Shown: positions 1 to 11,535 of the stretch, one piece after another
Layout of the letters: each line of letters starts with the position of its first letter
Position numbering within the stretch: position 1 is the stretch's first letter
From: Tupaia tana
Lineage: Eukaryota; Chordata; Mammalia; Scandentia; Tupaiidae
DNA: 64,000 nt
Direction: 5' to 3'
Assembly (NCBI GenBank): GCA_026018925.1
Contig: JAKSZU010000018.1
Location: forward strand, 28,086,452-28,150,451
Program-made: the position numbers and the translations under genes
The notes under the pieces: model-generated
Databases searched by the model: none
Told to the model about the DNA's origin: nothing
Seen by the model: only the letters and a program-made list of their open reading frames with translations

Positions 1-273
1 GAGAAACATCAAGTTACCTACAAAGGACATCCCATCAGGCTAACAGCAGATCTCTCATCGGAAACAATGCGAGCGAGGAGAGAATGGGAAAATATATTCA
101 AAGTGTTACGAGAGAAACAGTTTCAGCCAAGAATACTGTACCCGGCAAGATTATCTTTCAGGTGGGAAGAAAAGACAAGAACATTCTCAGATAAACAAAA
201 CCTGAAAGAATTTACCAGCACCAGAGCAGATCTCCAAGAAGTTCTCAAGGGTGTGCTGTATCAAGAAAATTAA
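1..273 (+). pseudogene. L1/HAL1 ORF1 C-terminal fragment
   Basis: The reading frame is open from the window edge to a TAA at 271-273. It encodes the conserved C-terminal part of an L1-type ORF1 protein, the RNA-binding nucleic-acid chaperone of the retrotransposition particle. Diagnostic blocks are HQVTYKGHPIRLTADLSSET, then ARREWENIF, QPRILYPARLSF and SDKQNLKEF. The start lies upstream of the window. No ORF2 (endonuclease/reverse transcriptase) follows; the frame passes into a 3' UTR, the ORF1-only layout known for HAL1 elements. The fragment is uninterrupted, so this copy is fairly young. An L1 with an internally deleted ORF2 would look the same. Confidence 0.8.
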
Positions 274-835
274 ACACAGACACACGGAAATAAGAGTCCA
301 AAAACTATGAAAGTGGCCAACTTAATCAGAGGGACAAGTCTGAATTTGAATATTATATCCCAGAATTTAATCAGGAAAATTGAACCAGAACAGAAGATAA
401 AAGTACATGAGACTGATAGGTTCATGCACCTTCCATTTGAACAGAATCCTAACTTGTTTCCTGGCTTTAAGCAAAGTTCCTTGGCATTTCTTTGAGTTAA
501 GTTAAAACTGGTTTTCTTAGTAGTAATGAGTGAACTCACCATTGAAAGTAGTTAGATTATGTAGGAAATTGTGTGATCAATGCAACGTGGGTGGGAAGGG
601 AATGAAGGACAATTGTAGACACCGGAGGTGGTGTGAGAGGAGGGTGGGAAGGGACAGAGGGTCAGAAAGAGGGGTGGAAGTAATTCTAGGAACTAGTAAT
701 GGAAAATTTTTTGTAATGTGCATGATTGTATCACTATGCAGTGCGTACTGGATGGGAGATTGCATTTTGTATGCTGTGATGAAGCTTAGGGAAGGAATGT
801 AAATTGAGTTACAAAAAAAAAGTTTCAGAAAAAAA
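274..835 (+). mobile_element. HAL1-like 3' UTR and tail
   Basis: Non-coding continuation of the ORF1 fragment. It has a purine-rich G-run stretch (about 585-690), then the motif GGATGGGAGATTGCATTTTG (about 752-771), an A-rich end at 811-834 and an (AT)n run. The same terminal motif recurs near 1201-1240 and 12580-12620, so it marks a family 3' end. Short ORFs inside it look incidental. Confidence 0.65.
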
Positions 836-879
836 TATATATATATATTCAATGACTGCAGTAGGATATGTAGTCACAG

Positions 880-1253
880 CTAGGTGCTACTTTATAGGAT
901 GCGTAAAGTAAGACTTGTGTTCATGGAAATGTGGGTATCACCTGTGTTTGCTATGAGGGTATTTGGATTGATTAGGGTCTTTGGCGTTACAATAAAATGT
1001 GAGGAGAAAACAGTATAGAAAGCAAACATAGATACCAGAGACTGTGGGAGGAGAGTGGGAGATGGCAGAGGGTAAGAGATAGAGAATCTAGGATGGGGGG
1101 AAAAAAGCAAAACATACAGAAGACAAGAAATGGAAGATCATTTGCTGACAATAACATGCTTGTTGATGTGCTTGATTGAGACAATATATAGTGTAATTTG
1201 GATGGAAAATCTCATTTTGTATGCTGTAATGATGTTCAGAGAATGAATGCAAA

Positions 1254-1284
<31 letters not shown>

Positions 1285-1290
1285 ATTTTT
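880..1290 (+). mobile_element. second HAL1/L1 3' end
   Basis: A 5'-truncated relative of the preceding 3' UTR. It shares the G-rich GGGAGGAGAGTGGGAGATGG stretch (1046-1065) and the terminal GGATGGAAAATCTCATTTTG motif, and ends in (AAAT)n at about 1250-1286. I could not define a TSD. Confidence 0.55.
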
Positions 1291-1310
1291 AAAAAAAGAT
1301 AAAAATATTA

Positions 1311-1582
1311 TCAACATATTTATGCTGAATTTAAAATGTTAGATGAGAAAAAATTTTAAAATAAATACAACTTTAAAAGAAATACAGAGAAAAAAAAAAA
1401 CAGGAAAACCTTGAATAGTTTTATATTTATACAGGAATTAAATCCATTGTTAATTATTCCCACAAATAAAATTGCAACCCAGATGAATTGTTAAATTAAT
1501 TCCTCTAAATATTAAATGAAGAAATAACTCTGACATCATATTACCTCTTCTATAGAACAGAATAAAAATGGGGAAAATCTCT
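1311..1582. other. AT-rich unique DNA
   Basis: A-rich stretch containing an A10 run near 1391. No recognisable repeat or exon. Confidence 0.5.
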
Positions 1583-1848
1583 GGGACCAGCAGATGGCAT
1601 AAGGCTACGTCACTGGACTCCTATGTAGTCGACCATGGTTCAAGTCCCAGACCCGGTGGCTTAAACTCATGCCGGGCACGTGTCTATTGCATGCCCAAGA
1701 TCCCGAGAGGAGAATGGAGGAGAAGGGATTGCGGTGTGGCCATCTCGGGGGGCGGGGGGGGATTTCTCGCTTTCTGTCTCTCTGTTTCTGTCTTTCTGGT
1801 GAGCGCACGCACTCTTATAGCAAAAACCTCTCAAGAAAAAAAAAGGGG
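1583..1848 (+). mobile_element. SINE A
   Basis: tRNA-derived SINE with head GGGACCAGCAGATGGC, B box GGTTCAAGTCCC and the body TGCCCAAGATCCCGAGAGG. A G-run replaces part of the C-rich block. Tail ACCTCTC then A/G-rich. Moderately young. Confidence 0.85.
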
Positions 1849-2180
1849 GGGAATCTCAAATTCAATTTATAATAGCAGCATTAACTTAACACCAAAAACT
1901 GATGAGGAAAAAGACTTTTTTTAATGAATACAGATACAAAATCCTGAACAGAATAAAATAAAACAAAATAAAAATAAAATAAAATTATATTTCTTCTAAA
2001 CAAACAAGAGTCATTTATCATTGAGAATTCAATGTAATTCACCAAATTAAGAGAATAAAATAACAGAAAAATCTATGATCATGTTTATAGATGTAAAACA
2101 TGTTTTCATAAACATCCTCTTTTATGATTTCAAAACAACTCTTAGCAAATTGTAAATAGAATTAACTTTAAAAAAAATTA
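1849..2180. other. A-rich unique DNA
   Basis: Contains AAAATAAAAT-type repeats at about 1949-1985, otherwise low-complexity AT-rich sequence without features. Confidence 0.4.
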
Positions 2181-2184
2181 AAAC

Positions 2185-2428
2185 TTTTCAAAAAGTCATT
2201 TATTTCTTCCATGGGCAAGAGGGACAGAGTGAGAAAGAGAGAGATGGCACAACCAAAATGTCTTGATACTGCAATGCACCCCAGCCTTAGCTAGCCCGGA
2301 ATCATGGACCTGTGTGTGCCTGGCATACTCAGGGAAGTTTTCTGATGTGAACCCAGATCCTTCCAATGTGGGTCAGCCTCATAGAATGTCATGTTTTATT
2401 GCTATGCCACCATCCAATCCCAAGAATT
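2185..2428 (-). mobile_element. SINE C, diverged
   Basis: Matches the copies at 40298-40530 and 54528-54760 in the CCTGGCATACTCAGGGAAG block and the GATCCTTCCAATGTGGGTC head region (read here in reverse). Poly-T side at about 2185. Old and diverged. Confidence 0.5.
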
Positions 2429-2525
2429 ACTTCCTTAATTTGATAAGATCATATATTTATTTTAAAATACTGTAAAACCTTTAATTTATATCTCATCCAT
2501 TTTCCTATTAAAAAGACTCATATTT

Positions 2526-2701
2526 GGGACCAGCAGGTGGCATGGTGGTTAAGGTGCTGGACACTCCCACATGGCCAACCACGGTTCAAGTCCCGGACCT
2601 GGCGGCTTCCTTTATCCCTTTCTCTCTCTCTCTCTCCCTCTGTCTCTCTCTGGTCAAATTAAAATAAATGAATGAATAAAAAATTAAATAAATAATTTTT
2701 T
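2526..2701 (+). mobile_element. SINE B
   Basis: Short tRNA-derived SINE: GGGACCAGCAGGTGGCATGG head, B box GGTTCAAGTCCC, CT-rich centre, TCTGGTCAAATTAAAATAAATG end. It is flanked by the perfect 15-bp TSD AAAAGACTCATATTT at 2511-2525 and 2702-2716, so the boundaries are firm. Confidence 0.9.
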
Positions 2702-2754
2702 AAAAGACTCATATTTTATGATGAAATATTGGAAGATGTTTCCAATATCAATAC

Positions 2755-3390
2755 TATGGTCCAAAAGTGTGTGTCCCCCAAAAATATATAGGTTGAAATC
2801 TAATCCCCCATGTGATAGTATAAAGAAGTGGCCCTTAGGAGTTAATAGATCATGAGGGCAGGCCCCTCAGAAATGGGATCAGTGTTGGGACCAGCAGTTA
2901 GCATAATGGCTATGTCGCTGGACTCCCATGTAGTCGACCGCAGTTGAGTCCCAGACCTGGTGGCTTAAAACTCACGCCGGGCATGTGTGCATGTGTGCCC
3001 AAGATCCCGAGAGGAGAATGGAGGAGAAGGGATTGTGGCGTGGCCATCCCCCCGTAGGGTGATTTCTCGCTTTCTGTCTCTCTGTCTCTCTCTGTCTGTC
3101 TGGCGCACGCGCCCTATAGCAAAAAAAAAAAAAAAAAAAAACTCTCAAAAAAAAAAAAAAATGGGATCTGTGTCCATGTAAAAGAGGCCAGAAGGAGTTT
3201 GTCTGCCCTTTTTCACCAGGTGAGAACACAGCAAGAAAGCACTATCTGTAAGTAAAGAAATCTTACCAGTCACTTGAATGCTGAGCAGCATGATCTTGGG
3301 CATGTCAGCCCTTAGAACTGCAAGAAATTAATGTTATTTATAAGCTACCCAGTTTATGGCATTCTGTTATATCAGCCCAAATAAAGATAA
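2755..3390 (+). mobile_element. MLT1-like MaLR LTR remnant
   Basis: Reads like an ERVL-MaLR MLT1-type LTR: GGTTGAAATCTAATCCCCCA, TCATGAGGGCAGGCCCCTCA, AAAAGAGGCCAGAAGGAG, GAGAACACAGCAAGAA, and ATAAGCTACCCAGTTTATGG near the 3' end. A SINE A splits it at 2887-3158. Family assignment is from remembered consensus; the exact subfamily is not set. Confidence 0.6.
2887..3158 (+). mobile_element. SINE A inside the MLT1-like LTR
   Basis: Young copy with a two-part A-rich tail. TSD AAATGGGATC(A/T)GTGT at 2871-2885 and 3159-3173. The insertion postdates the LTR, whose sequence continues across it. Confidence 0.9.
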
Positions 3391-3837
3391 TCAAGAATGA
3401 TAATGCCAGCCCTGACCAATCCTATTCCACATTTGATAATGGAAAAGTTGGTCATAACTTTAAAATTTTTTAAAGGCATACATTAGGAATAAAATGTCAT
3501 TATTTATAACATGGTTGTTGCCATACAAAGTTCAATACTGCATGAAAAATGTCAGGAAGAAGACCACACTAGAAAGAAACTATGTATAACTGTCATGGAG
3601 CAGCTGTAAGTAAGTTTCTGACAGTGGGAAAGGAATAGTTTTCTAGTTATTCTAGAAAATATTCTAGATATTGTAAATATTCTGCAGCTTCTATTTTTCA
3701 GCAGAACTGAACAGAGAAAACACCTTATGGAAGAAATAAAATGATACACTCCTCCCCACTGTATTTCTATGCATAGCAATATAGAGGAGCATCCATTTAG
3801 AAAACAGTTCTTAGAATGCAGATGTAAGAAGAAGGGG
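3391..3837. other. unique DNA
   Basis: No repeat or exon recognised. The minus frame at 3552-3848 (98 codons) lacks any family signature. Confidence 0.4.
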
Positions 3838-4113
3838 GGGACCAGCATTTAGCATAATGGCTATATTGCTGGACTCCTACGTAGTCAACTGCGGTTCGTG
3901 TCCCGGACCCAGTGGCTTAAAACTCACGCCGGGCGCATGTGCGTGCGTGCCCAAGATCCCAAGAGGAGAATGGAGAAGGGATTGCGGCATGGCCATGCCC
4001 CCTGGGGGGTGATTTCTTGCTTTCTGTCTCTCTGTCTCTCTCTGTCTGTCTGGCGAGTGCACGTGCCCTATAGCAAAAACCTCTCAAAAAAAAAAAAAAG
4101 AAGAGAAAAAAAA
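3838..4113 (+). mobile_element. SINE A
   Basis: Complete copy from GGGACCAGCATTTAGCATAATGG to the CCTCTC-An tail (A-rich to about 4113). One deletion in the GGAGAATGGAGAAGG block. Confidence 0.88.
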
Positions 4114-4249
4114 ATCACAAGAAGTAAGTCGGTAGTTAATGGAGTTGCTAAATTTAGTGGGGCTGGTTTTGTTTTAATCAACTAGATAAAGGTTTGGAAT
4201 TCATTTGTGATTTATATTGGGTCATGCACTGAATCAGCTATTAAAAAAA

Positions 4250-4300
4250 TTATACATATACACACATACAGATATAGATAGGTAGATATAGGTAAGCTTA
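4250..4300. repeat. degenerate tetranucleotide repeat
   Basis: Alternating ATACACACATACAGATATAGATAGG-like sequence, an impure ACAT/GATA microsatellite. Confidence 0.6.
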
Positions 4301-4372
4301 TATGTTAACATATATGATCAGGGTATTTTTCTGTGATTCCAGAATGAACAAATTAGTTCTTGTTCATTTCTT

Positions 4373-4624
4373 TTATTTTGAGAGACATTTATGCTATCAG
4401 GTGCATGCACTCACTGGAGAGACAGAGAGACAGAAAGTGAAAAAATCACCTCCTGGGGTGGATGGCCATGCCACAATCCCTTCTCCCCCATTCTCCTCTC
4501 AGAGTTTTGGGCACATATGCACATGCACCTGGTGTAAGTTTTTAAGCCGCCAGGTCTGGGACTCAAACCATGGTCGATTACATGGGAGTCCATCTATGTA
4601 ATCATTACACCATCTGCTGGTCCC
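4373..4624 (-). mobile_element. SINE A
   Basis: Minus-strand copy, poly-T side left and GGGACCAGCAGATGG head at its right end. Perfect 18-bp TSD AGTTCTTGTTCATTTCTT at 4355-4372 and 4625-4642. Confidence 0.92.
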
Positions 4625-4680
4625 AGTTCTTGTTCATTTCTTAAAGCATAATAAAGAGTTGAGAAAGCAAAAACATTTGA

Positions 4681-5740
<1,060 letters not shown>

Positions 5741-6190
5741 CCTCTTTCTGGCTTTTTCTTATTCCTGATTTTCTGCTTGCTTACCAAAAAGCTTAAAGCC
5801 CTGTTTGGCATGATAGGATTAAACAAAAAGCAAGTATGGTCCTTCACAGACTTCCCTATGTTCTCCCATCTCAACTTTTAATTAAAATACTGTCAGCTGG
5901 GGATTAAAGGGAGAAAAATACAAAGGCAATTATGTACAGAAAACAAAAAGCGTATTTCACTGAAGCATAAGCTATTACCACTTTCTTGGCTATCTGATCA
6001 TCTGAATTTAAGAACTACATGCTGAGCCCTGTGAGACATCAACATCCAACTCCGCAGAGAGAGCGAGTCAGTGCCAAAGCAGGAAAAAGGAGCAAGAGTT
6101 ACCTTTGTAAATCAGCAAAGATCAGAGCTAAGGAGAAGATGTCATTTGGCTTATAGCAAATCTACATATGCCTGAACTTCATCATGAGGA
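5741..6190. other. unique DNA
   Basis: No recognisable repeat, exon or RNA gene between the retropseudogene and the next SINE. Confidence 0.4.
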
Positions 6191-6446
6191 TTACCAAGGG
6201 TTGGCATAATAGTTACATCTCTGGACACCCATGTAATGGACTGTGGTTTGATTCCTGGACCCAATGGTTTAAAACTCATGCTGGGTACATGTGTGTGCCT
6301 GCCTAAAATCCCAAGAGGAGGATGAAGGAGAAGAGATTATGGTGTGGCCATCCCCCTGGAGGGTGATTTCTCACTTTCTGTCTCTCTGTTTTTCCAGGGA
6401 GTGTATGTGCCCTATAGCAAAAAATCTCTCTAAAAAAAAAAAAATT
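6191..6446 (+). mobile_element. SINE A, old
   Basis: Diverged copy lacking a clean head (ACCAAGGGTTGGCATAATAG), with a degraded B box GGTTTGATTCC and the A tail at about 6429-6444. Confidence 0.8.
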
Positions 6447-6737
6447 TAAAATAATAAATTAATTCAGTTAGAAAAAATTACCAGTTATCAAACAATAAAA
6501 TGATAACTACTATAAGCCCATACACACTAAGAGAACACAAGATCAATGTAGAAAAGAATTAGTCTGGGAGGGCTTGATTCAAGTGCTAGAATGTAAATTA
6601 GTCCTTGTAGGATAAGTCAAATAAGACAGGCAGATGAAAGAGTACATAAATTGTTGTTATTCAGTCTACCAATCAGTTTTCTTGATTACATGCAACAGGA
6701 ATCAATTCTAACATACATATAAAAAAAAATTTACTGA
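6447..6737. other. unique DNA
   Basis: About 290 bases of AT-rich sequence with no feature recognised. Confidence 0.4.
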
Positions 6738-6971
6738 GGGCCAGCGGGTGGCATGATAGTTAAGGCAGTTGGATCACACACAGCAGACTGCACACTTCAA
6801 GTCCTGGATCTGATAGCTTGAAAAATATGCTGTGCACATGTGCATGCATGCTCAAAATCTTGAAAGGAGTCAAAAATGGAGAAGAGATTGTGGCATGACT
6901 TTCTCCCTGGGGAGTGTGTGTTTTGTACATTTTATATATGGTTAAACAATTCTCTTTAAAAAAAAAAAAAT
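6738..6971 (+). mobile_element. SINE A/B-like, old
   Basis: Head GGGCCAGCGGGTGGCATG is of B type, but the body continues through the family A region (ATGCTCAAAATCTTGAAAGG). Ends in A12. It shows that the two families share a head and differ downstream. Confidence 0.75.
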
Positions 6972-6996
6972 AGGGAGTTTAAATTATCTTAAGTTT

Positions 6997-7125
6997 GGGA
7001 CCAACACATAGTATGGTAGTTAAGGTGGCTGAATCCCCACATGGCCAACTGTGTGGTTAGAGTCCCAGATTTCACAGCTTGAAAAACTGGTGAGTGCATG
7101 TGCATGAGTGCCCAAAATCCCGAGT
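6997..7125 (+). mobile_element. 3'-truncated SINE A/B fragment
   Basis: Head and tRNA part only (GGGACCAACACATAGTATGG ... CCCAAAATCCCGAG). It stops abruptly at the mariner relic, so the 3' half has been deleted. Confidence 0.7.
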
Positions 7126-8060
7126 CTCTTTTACACTAACTGATGAAAAATAAGTGTCTTTAAAGATTTTTTTAAGATTACAAAACAAACAAACCAAAAA
7201 AAAAAAGTTAGAAGGAGACAAATGAGGACAGTAGTGATCTCCCATCTTATAAAATTGCCCTTGTTTGATAAGAGGAATGAATAAAATCATTGTTTGGATG
7301 GAGAAAAACTCTCTGGTAAAACTTTCTTGGGCATTTTTCTGGTAAATCTTCAGTTAACTTTCTCAAAACACTCATAATAAACAGTTATCATTCTTTGGCC
7401 CTCTAGAAAGTCAACAAGTAAAATGTCTTGAACATCTCAAAAAACTATTGCCATGACCTTTACTCTTAACCCATCTATTTTTGCTTGGACCAGACCACCT
7501 CCACCTCTAGGAAGCTGTCCCTTTGATTATGCTTTGTCTTCAGGATCATACCAATTAGACCATCTTTATCCCATTACAATTCTTTGAAGAGATGCTTTAG
7601 GATCTTGATACCAAGTTTAAGATTTCTATTAAAATCTTTGCTCTTGTCTGCAGCTGATACAGACACAATAGTTTGGCACCCATTGGGCAGAAGGTTTGCT
7701 CAACTTTAATTTCTTAGCCAGAATTGTGTAAGCTGAACCAATCAAGGTGTCTATGGTGTTGGCTATTGTTTCTGCCATTAATTGTTGGTCCTTTTCAATT
7801 AGGACACAGGCAAATTAATTTTGTCCTCACAAAGTGATGTGGATAGTCTGCCACTACAAGCACCATCTTCAACATCATCTTGTCTCTTCCTAAAATGAGT
7901 TACTCTAAAATGAGTAAACTGTTTATTTCTTTGGGGCATAATCTTCATAAAATTTTTGTAAAGCACCAATGATTTCACCATTTTTCCACCCAAGCTTCAC
8001 TGCAAATTTGAGGTTTGTTCTTCTTTCAATTTCAGCAGAATTCATCTTGTTCTGACGGGC
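7126..8060 (-). pseudogene. mariner transposase relic (GVQW3-like)
   Basis: On the minus strand, broken frames follow the order of a Tc1/mariner transposase like the one in mammalian GVQW3-type genes. They are: helix-turn-helix region RTNLKFAVKLGWKNGEIIGA (about 8020), RKRQDDVEDGACSGRLSTS (about 7880), AETIANTIDTLIGSAYTI (about 7760), LSKPSAQWVPN (about 7690), and LSPSNFFFLV...FSSV near 7130-7230. Many stops and frameshifts. The cut-and-paste DDD residues cannot be assigned. No terminal inverted repeats were found, and the 3' side abuts a truncated SINE. Non-functional. Confidence 0.75.
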
Positions 8061-8224
8061 TCTTTTCAAATTGCTGTCTTATCCTTCTTAGTGTTTCAAA
8101 CTAGATCTTCATTTCAAACTGGTTCCTCCATCACTCTCTCCATTCCTCCATGAACTATGCTTTGAAATTTTAGTATTTCTAAAACTACTGTCATCAAAGC
8201 CAAAGCTACCAGCACCTTTCATTT

Positions 8225-9140
8225 GGTCTACTTCAAAGGCTCCCAACCGTTCTTCATGTTTCTATTCCCTCCTACTTTCCTTCAATCTATTCTTTAAATA
8301 GTAACCAGAGTTATTCTTCTACATGTACATGTGTGTATGTATCAATAAATCTCTATAGTCACATACACATACAAGTATATATTAGATCAAGTGACTCCAT
8401 TGTTCGAAAGTACCCAATTGTTCCATCATATTAAGAATAAAATCCAAGGGGCCAGCAGATGGCGTAGCAGTTATGTTGTTGTACTCCCACATGGCTGACC
8501 ATGGTTCAAGTCCAAGACATGGCAGTTTGAAACTCATGATGGAAGCATGTGCATGTGTTCCCAAGGTCCCAGAGAATGGAGGAGAAGGAATTGTGGTATA
8601 GCCCCTAGGGGGTGATTTCTCACTTTCCCTCTTGCTGACTCTCTCTCTCTCTCTCTCTCTCCCTCCCTCCCTCCCTCATAAAAGCATGCACTCTAAGGCC
8701 AAAACTCTCAAAAAGAGAAGAAAAGAAAGAAAAAAAAGAAAAGAAAAGATCCAAAATTTTACCAGGATCTACAATGTAGCCCTGACCATTTTTCCAACTG
8801 TATTTTTTCTATACCTTTCCCCTAATTCACACTGCCCATACACACTCACTTCCTTGCTGTTCTTTGTGTACAATAAGGATACACGTGTAGTGGTGGCTTT
8901 GATTTAGATGGGATGTTACCCAAATATCCTATCTATATCAATACCTTTGCTTACTCTTCCTATTTACATAGCCTTATTTTCCTTCATCTTCCTCACTGCC
9001 ACTTGAAAATATATCATATACTAGTTTATCTGTTTAATACCCAACTCATCCACTGGAATGTAAGTTTATAAATATGGTAAACTTTGTTTATTGTGTGACA
9101 GAGTTTATTCTAGGCACTGAATACAGTGAACGAAATATAC
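8225..9140 (+). mobile_element. L2 LINE fragment
   Basis: Ancient LINE2 3' region. It contains the conserved block ATCAAGTGACTCCATTGTTC ... TTAAGAATAAAATCCAA, interrupted by a SINE at 8448-8746, and resumes with TACAATGTAGCCCTGACCAT and the ACTGGAATGTAAGTTTATAA region. Old and diverged, marking long-standing eutherian DNA. Confidence 0.6.
8448..8746 (+). mobile_element. SINE A inside L2
   Basis: Head GGGGCCAGCAGATGGCGTAG, with an expanded CT run (about 8639-8660) and an AAAGA-rich tail. Flanks AAAATCCAA and AGATCCAAAA suggest a short imperfect TSD. Confidence 0.85.
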
Positions 9141-9194
9141 AATATTTCAAGCAACAAGTAAAAAAGGCAATAGTATTCAAAAATGTTTGAATGC

Positions 9195-9470
9195 TTATCT
9201 CCATGTCTTTCACTGACCCTCAATCTCAAGTTACTTCAGTGCAGGCTCTTAGAAAGTTATATTCCTTTCTTTCAAATAACTTGATCTTTACATACTTATG
9301 AATTTACTAGTAGATAATGTATGGCTATCTCCCACTAGGGCTACAAGCCCTGTAAGAACAGAAATCATATCTCCTCTTTTATTCATATTTGGTTCCCTAG
9401 CTCCTCAAAGAGCATACCATATACAATAAATAATTTCTGATTGAACAAATGCATGCACTAATGAATGACT
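9195..9470 (+). mobile_element. L2/L3-like LINE 3' end
   Basis: Pattern CCCACTAGGGCTACAAGCCC ... AACAGAAATCATATCTCC ... AATAAATAATTTCTGATTGA matches the 3' end style of ancient CR1-clade LINEs. Confidence 0.45.
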
Positions 9471-9811
9471 GACTGGCATTTACTCAGTCATGGTCAACAG
9501 TTGAACCTTTGCCCTCCACTATTTGACAAGGTATAAAAGCTTCTGCATGAAATTATTTCTGTTCTTTAAAATGATCATTTATTTTTGTCATATAGCTTCT
9601 TTTGAAAACCAGATGACTTCAAAGTATGATATGAAGAAGACCAAGGATTGGTAATTTAGACAGTCCTGGATTTAAATCCCAATTCCTTCACCCCATAATT
9701 TACATATAACTCTAAGTCATGTATAGTAGTTATATCAATATGTATGGATAAATGTTATAAATGGATAAACCAATAGGTATGTTTTAAATCTATGAAGTCA
9801 AAATAAGTTCA
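9471..9811. other. unique DNA
   Basis: AT-rich, no feature recognised. Confidence 0.4.
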
Positions 9812-9916
9812 TTTACAGGTCTAGCCATGGAGGTACACAGATAGCATCACTACTTGGGAAGCTGGAGGCCACATGGGCGGCCCAGGATCAGTTCCCAGAC
9901 CAAGATGAACACACGC
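9812..9916 (+). mobile_element. left half of a split 7SL-like repeat
   Basis: ACTACTTGGGAAGCTGGAGG resembles the 7SL/Alu block CTACTCGGGAGGCTGAGG, followed by an AGGATCAGTTCC-like stretch. It ends in AAGATGAACACACGC (9902-9916), which is repeated at 11931-11945. The right half lies at 11946-12040, so the repeat was split by the VNTR element. Confidence 0.45.
9902..9916 (+). repeat. TSD, left copy
   Basis: AAGATGAACACACGC, identical to 11931-11945. It directly precedes the first VNTR bases. Confidence 0.75.
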
Positions 9917-11342
9917 CGGGGCTCTGCTCCACATGCCCTATCCGGAGGTCCGGCCCGACCGGGGCTCTGCCCCGTGTGCCGTGGCCGGGGCCTGCCCCGC
10001 GTGCCGTGGCCGGGTCTGCCCCCTCGTGCCGTGGCCGGGTTCTGCGCCGCGTGCCGTGGCTGGGGCCCTGTCCCGCGTGCCGTGGCCGGGGTTCTGCCCC
10101 GCGTGCCGTGGCCGGGGCCTGCCCCGCGTGCCGTGGCCGGGGCCCTGTCCCGCGTGCCGTGGCCGGGGCCCTGTCCAGCATGTCGTGGCCGGGGCCCTGT
10201 CCCACGTGCCGTGACCAGGGTCTGCCCCGCGTGCCGTGGCCAGGGCTCTGCTCCGCATGCCCTATCCGGAGGTCCGGCCCGACCGGGGCTCTGCCCCGCG
10301 TGCCGTGGCCGGGACTCTGCCCCGCGTGCCGTGGCCGGGGTTCTGCCCCCGCGTGCCGTGGCCGGGTTCTGCCCCGCGTGCCGTGGCCGGGACTCTGCCC
10401 CGCGTGCCGTGGCCGGGGCCTGCCCCGCGTGCCGTGGCCGGGGCCCTGTCCCACGTGCCGTGGCCGGGGTTCTGCCCCGCGTGCCGTGGCCGGGACTCTG
10501 CCCCGCGTGCCGTGGCCGGGGCCTGCCCCGCGTGCCGTGGCCGGGGCCCTGTCCCACGTGCCGTGGCCGAGGTTCTGCCCCGCGTGCCGTGGCCGGGGCC
10601 TGCCCCGCGTGCCGTGGTCGGGGCCCTGTCCCGCGTGACGTGGCCGGGGTCTGCCCCGCGTGCCGTGGCCGGTGTCTGCCCCCGCGTGCCGTGGCCGGGT
10701 TCTGCCCCGCGTGCCGTGGCCGGGACTCTGCCCCCGCGTGCCATGGCCGGGGTTCTGCCCCGCGTGCCGTGGCCGGGGCTCTGCTCCACGTGCCCTATCC
10801 GGAGGTCCGGCCCAACCGGGGCTCTGCCCCGCATGCCGTGGCCGGAGCTCTGCCCCACGTGCCGTGGCCGGGGCCTATCCCGCGTGCCGTGGCCGGGTTC
10901 TGCCCCGCGTGCCGTGGCCGGGACTCTGCCCCGCGTGCCGTGGCCCGGGCCTGCCCCGCGTGCCGTGGCCGGGGCCCTGCCCCGCGTGCCGTGGTCGGGG
11001 TCTGCCCCCGCGTGCCATGGCCGGGTCTGCCCCCACGTGCCGTGGCCGGGGTCTTCCCCCCCGTGCCGTGGCCGGGTTCTGCCCCGCGTGCCGTGGCCGG
11101 GACTGCCCCGCGTGCCGTGGCCGGGGTTCTGCCCCGCGTGCCGTGGCCGTGGTTCTGCCCCGCGTGCCGTGGCCGGGGTCTGCCCCGAGTGCCGTGGCCA
11201 GGGCTCTGCTCCACATGCCCTATCCAGAGGTCCAGCCCGACCGGGGCTCTGCCCCGCGTGCCGTGGCCGGGGTCTGCCCCCCGCGTGCCATGGCCGGGGC
11301 TCTGCCCCCGCGTGCCGTGGCCGGGTCTGCCCCGCGTGCCGC
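9917..11342 (+). repeat. ~25-bp GC-rich VNTR, about 55-60 units
   Basis: Units of 24-27 bp with core GCGTGCCGTGGCCGGG followed by variable GTTCTGCCCC, GCCTGCCCC, ACTCTGCCCC or GCCCTGTCCC. A longer unit containing CCCTATCCGGAGGTCCGGCC occurs four times (anchor CCCTATCC at 9936, 10260, 10793 and 11218). It is very CpG-rich in an AT-rich region. Frames of up to 545 codons are open on both strands only because the unit lacks stop codons. Confidence 0.97.
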
Positions 11343-11518
11343 AACCGCTGATGGCCATCTCTGCTTTCCTGAGCCGCGTTCCTGAAACTGTGTTCCATGG
11401 AGATTCACCTACATTTGCAGGGCTGCACGAGACCCACCCTTGGTCCAGCCCTGAGTGCAGTCTACGTTTCCTATTGTTGGGAACTTTATGATCTGATAAT
11501 TGGAAAAAAAAAAAAAAA
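11343..11518 (+). other. unique segment and A15 of the composite
   Basis: Non-repetitive sequence from CAACCGCTGATGGCCATC to ATCTGATAATTGG, ending in an A15 run. Nothing else in the window resembles it. Confidence 0.5.
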
Positions 11519-11535
11519 CATGTTTATCATAAAAA

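Noticed and set aside
1605..1924. Recurrent Ser/Arg/Gly-rich ORFs such as MCVRAQDPERRMEEKGL, found about twenty times on both strands
   Set aside because: All are translations of SINE A. Their similarity reflects the repeat, not a gene family.
9917..11342. CRISPR-like array
   Set aside because: Adjacent near-identical units without unique spacers, in a mammalian context; it is a VNTR.
9850..11491. Long open frames (up to 545 codons plus, 378 minus) coding repetitive Cys/Arg/Pro-rich proteins
   Set aside because: They are open in several frames on both strands because the VNTR unit has no stop codon. There is no start context, splice signal or known domain.
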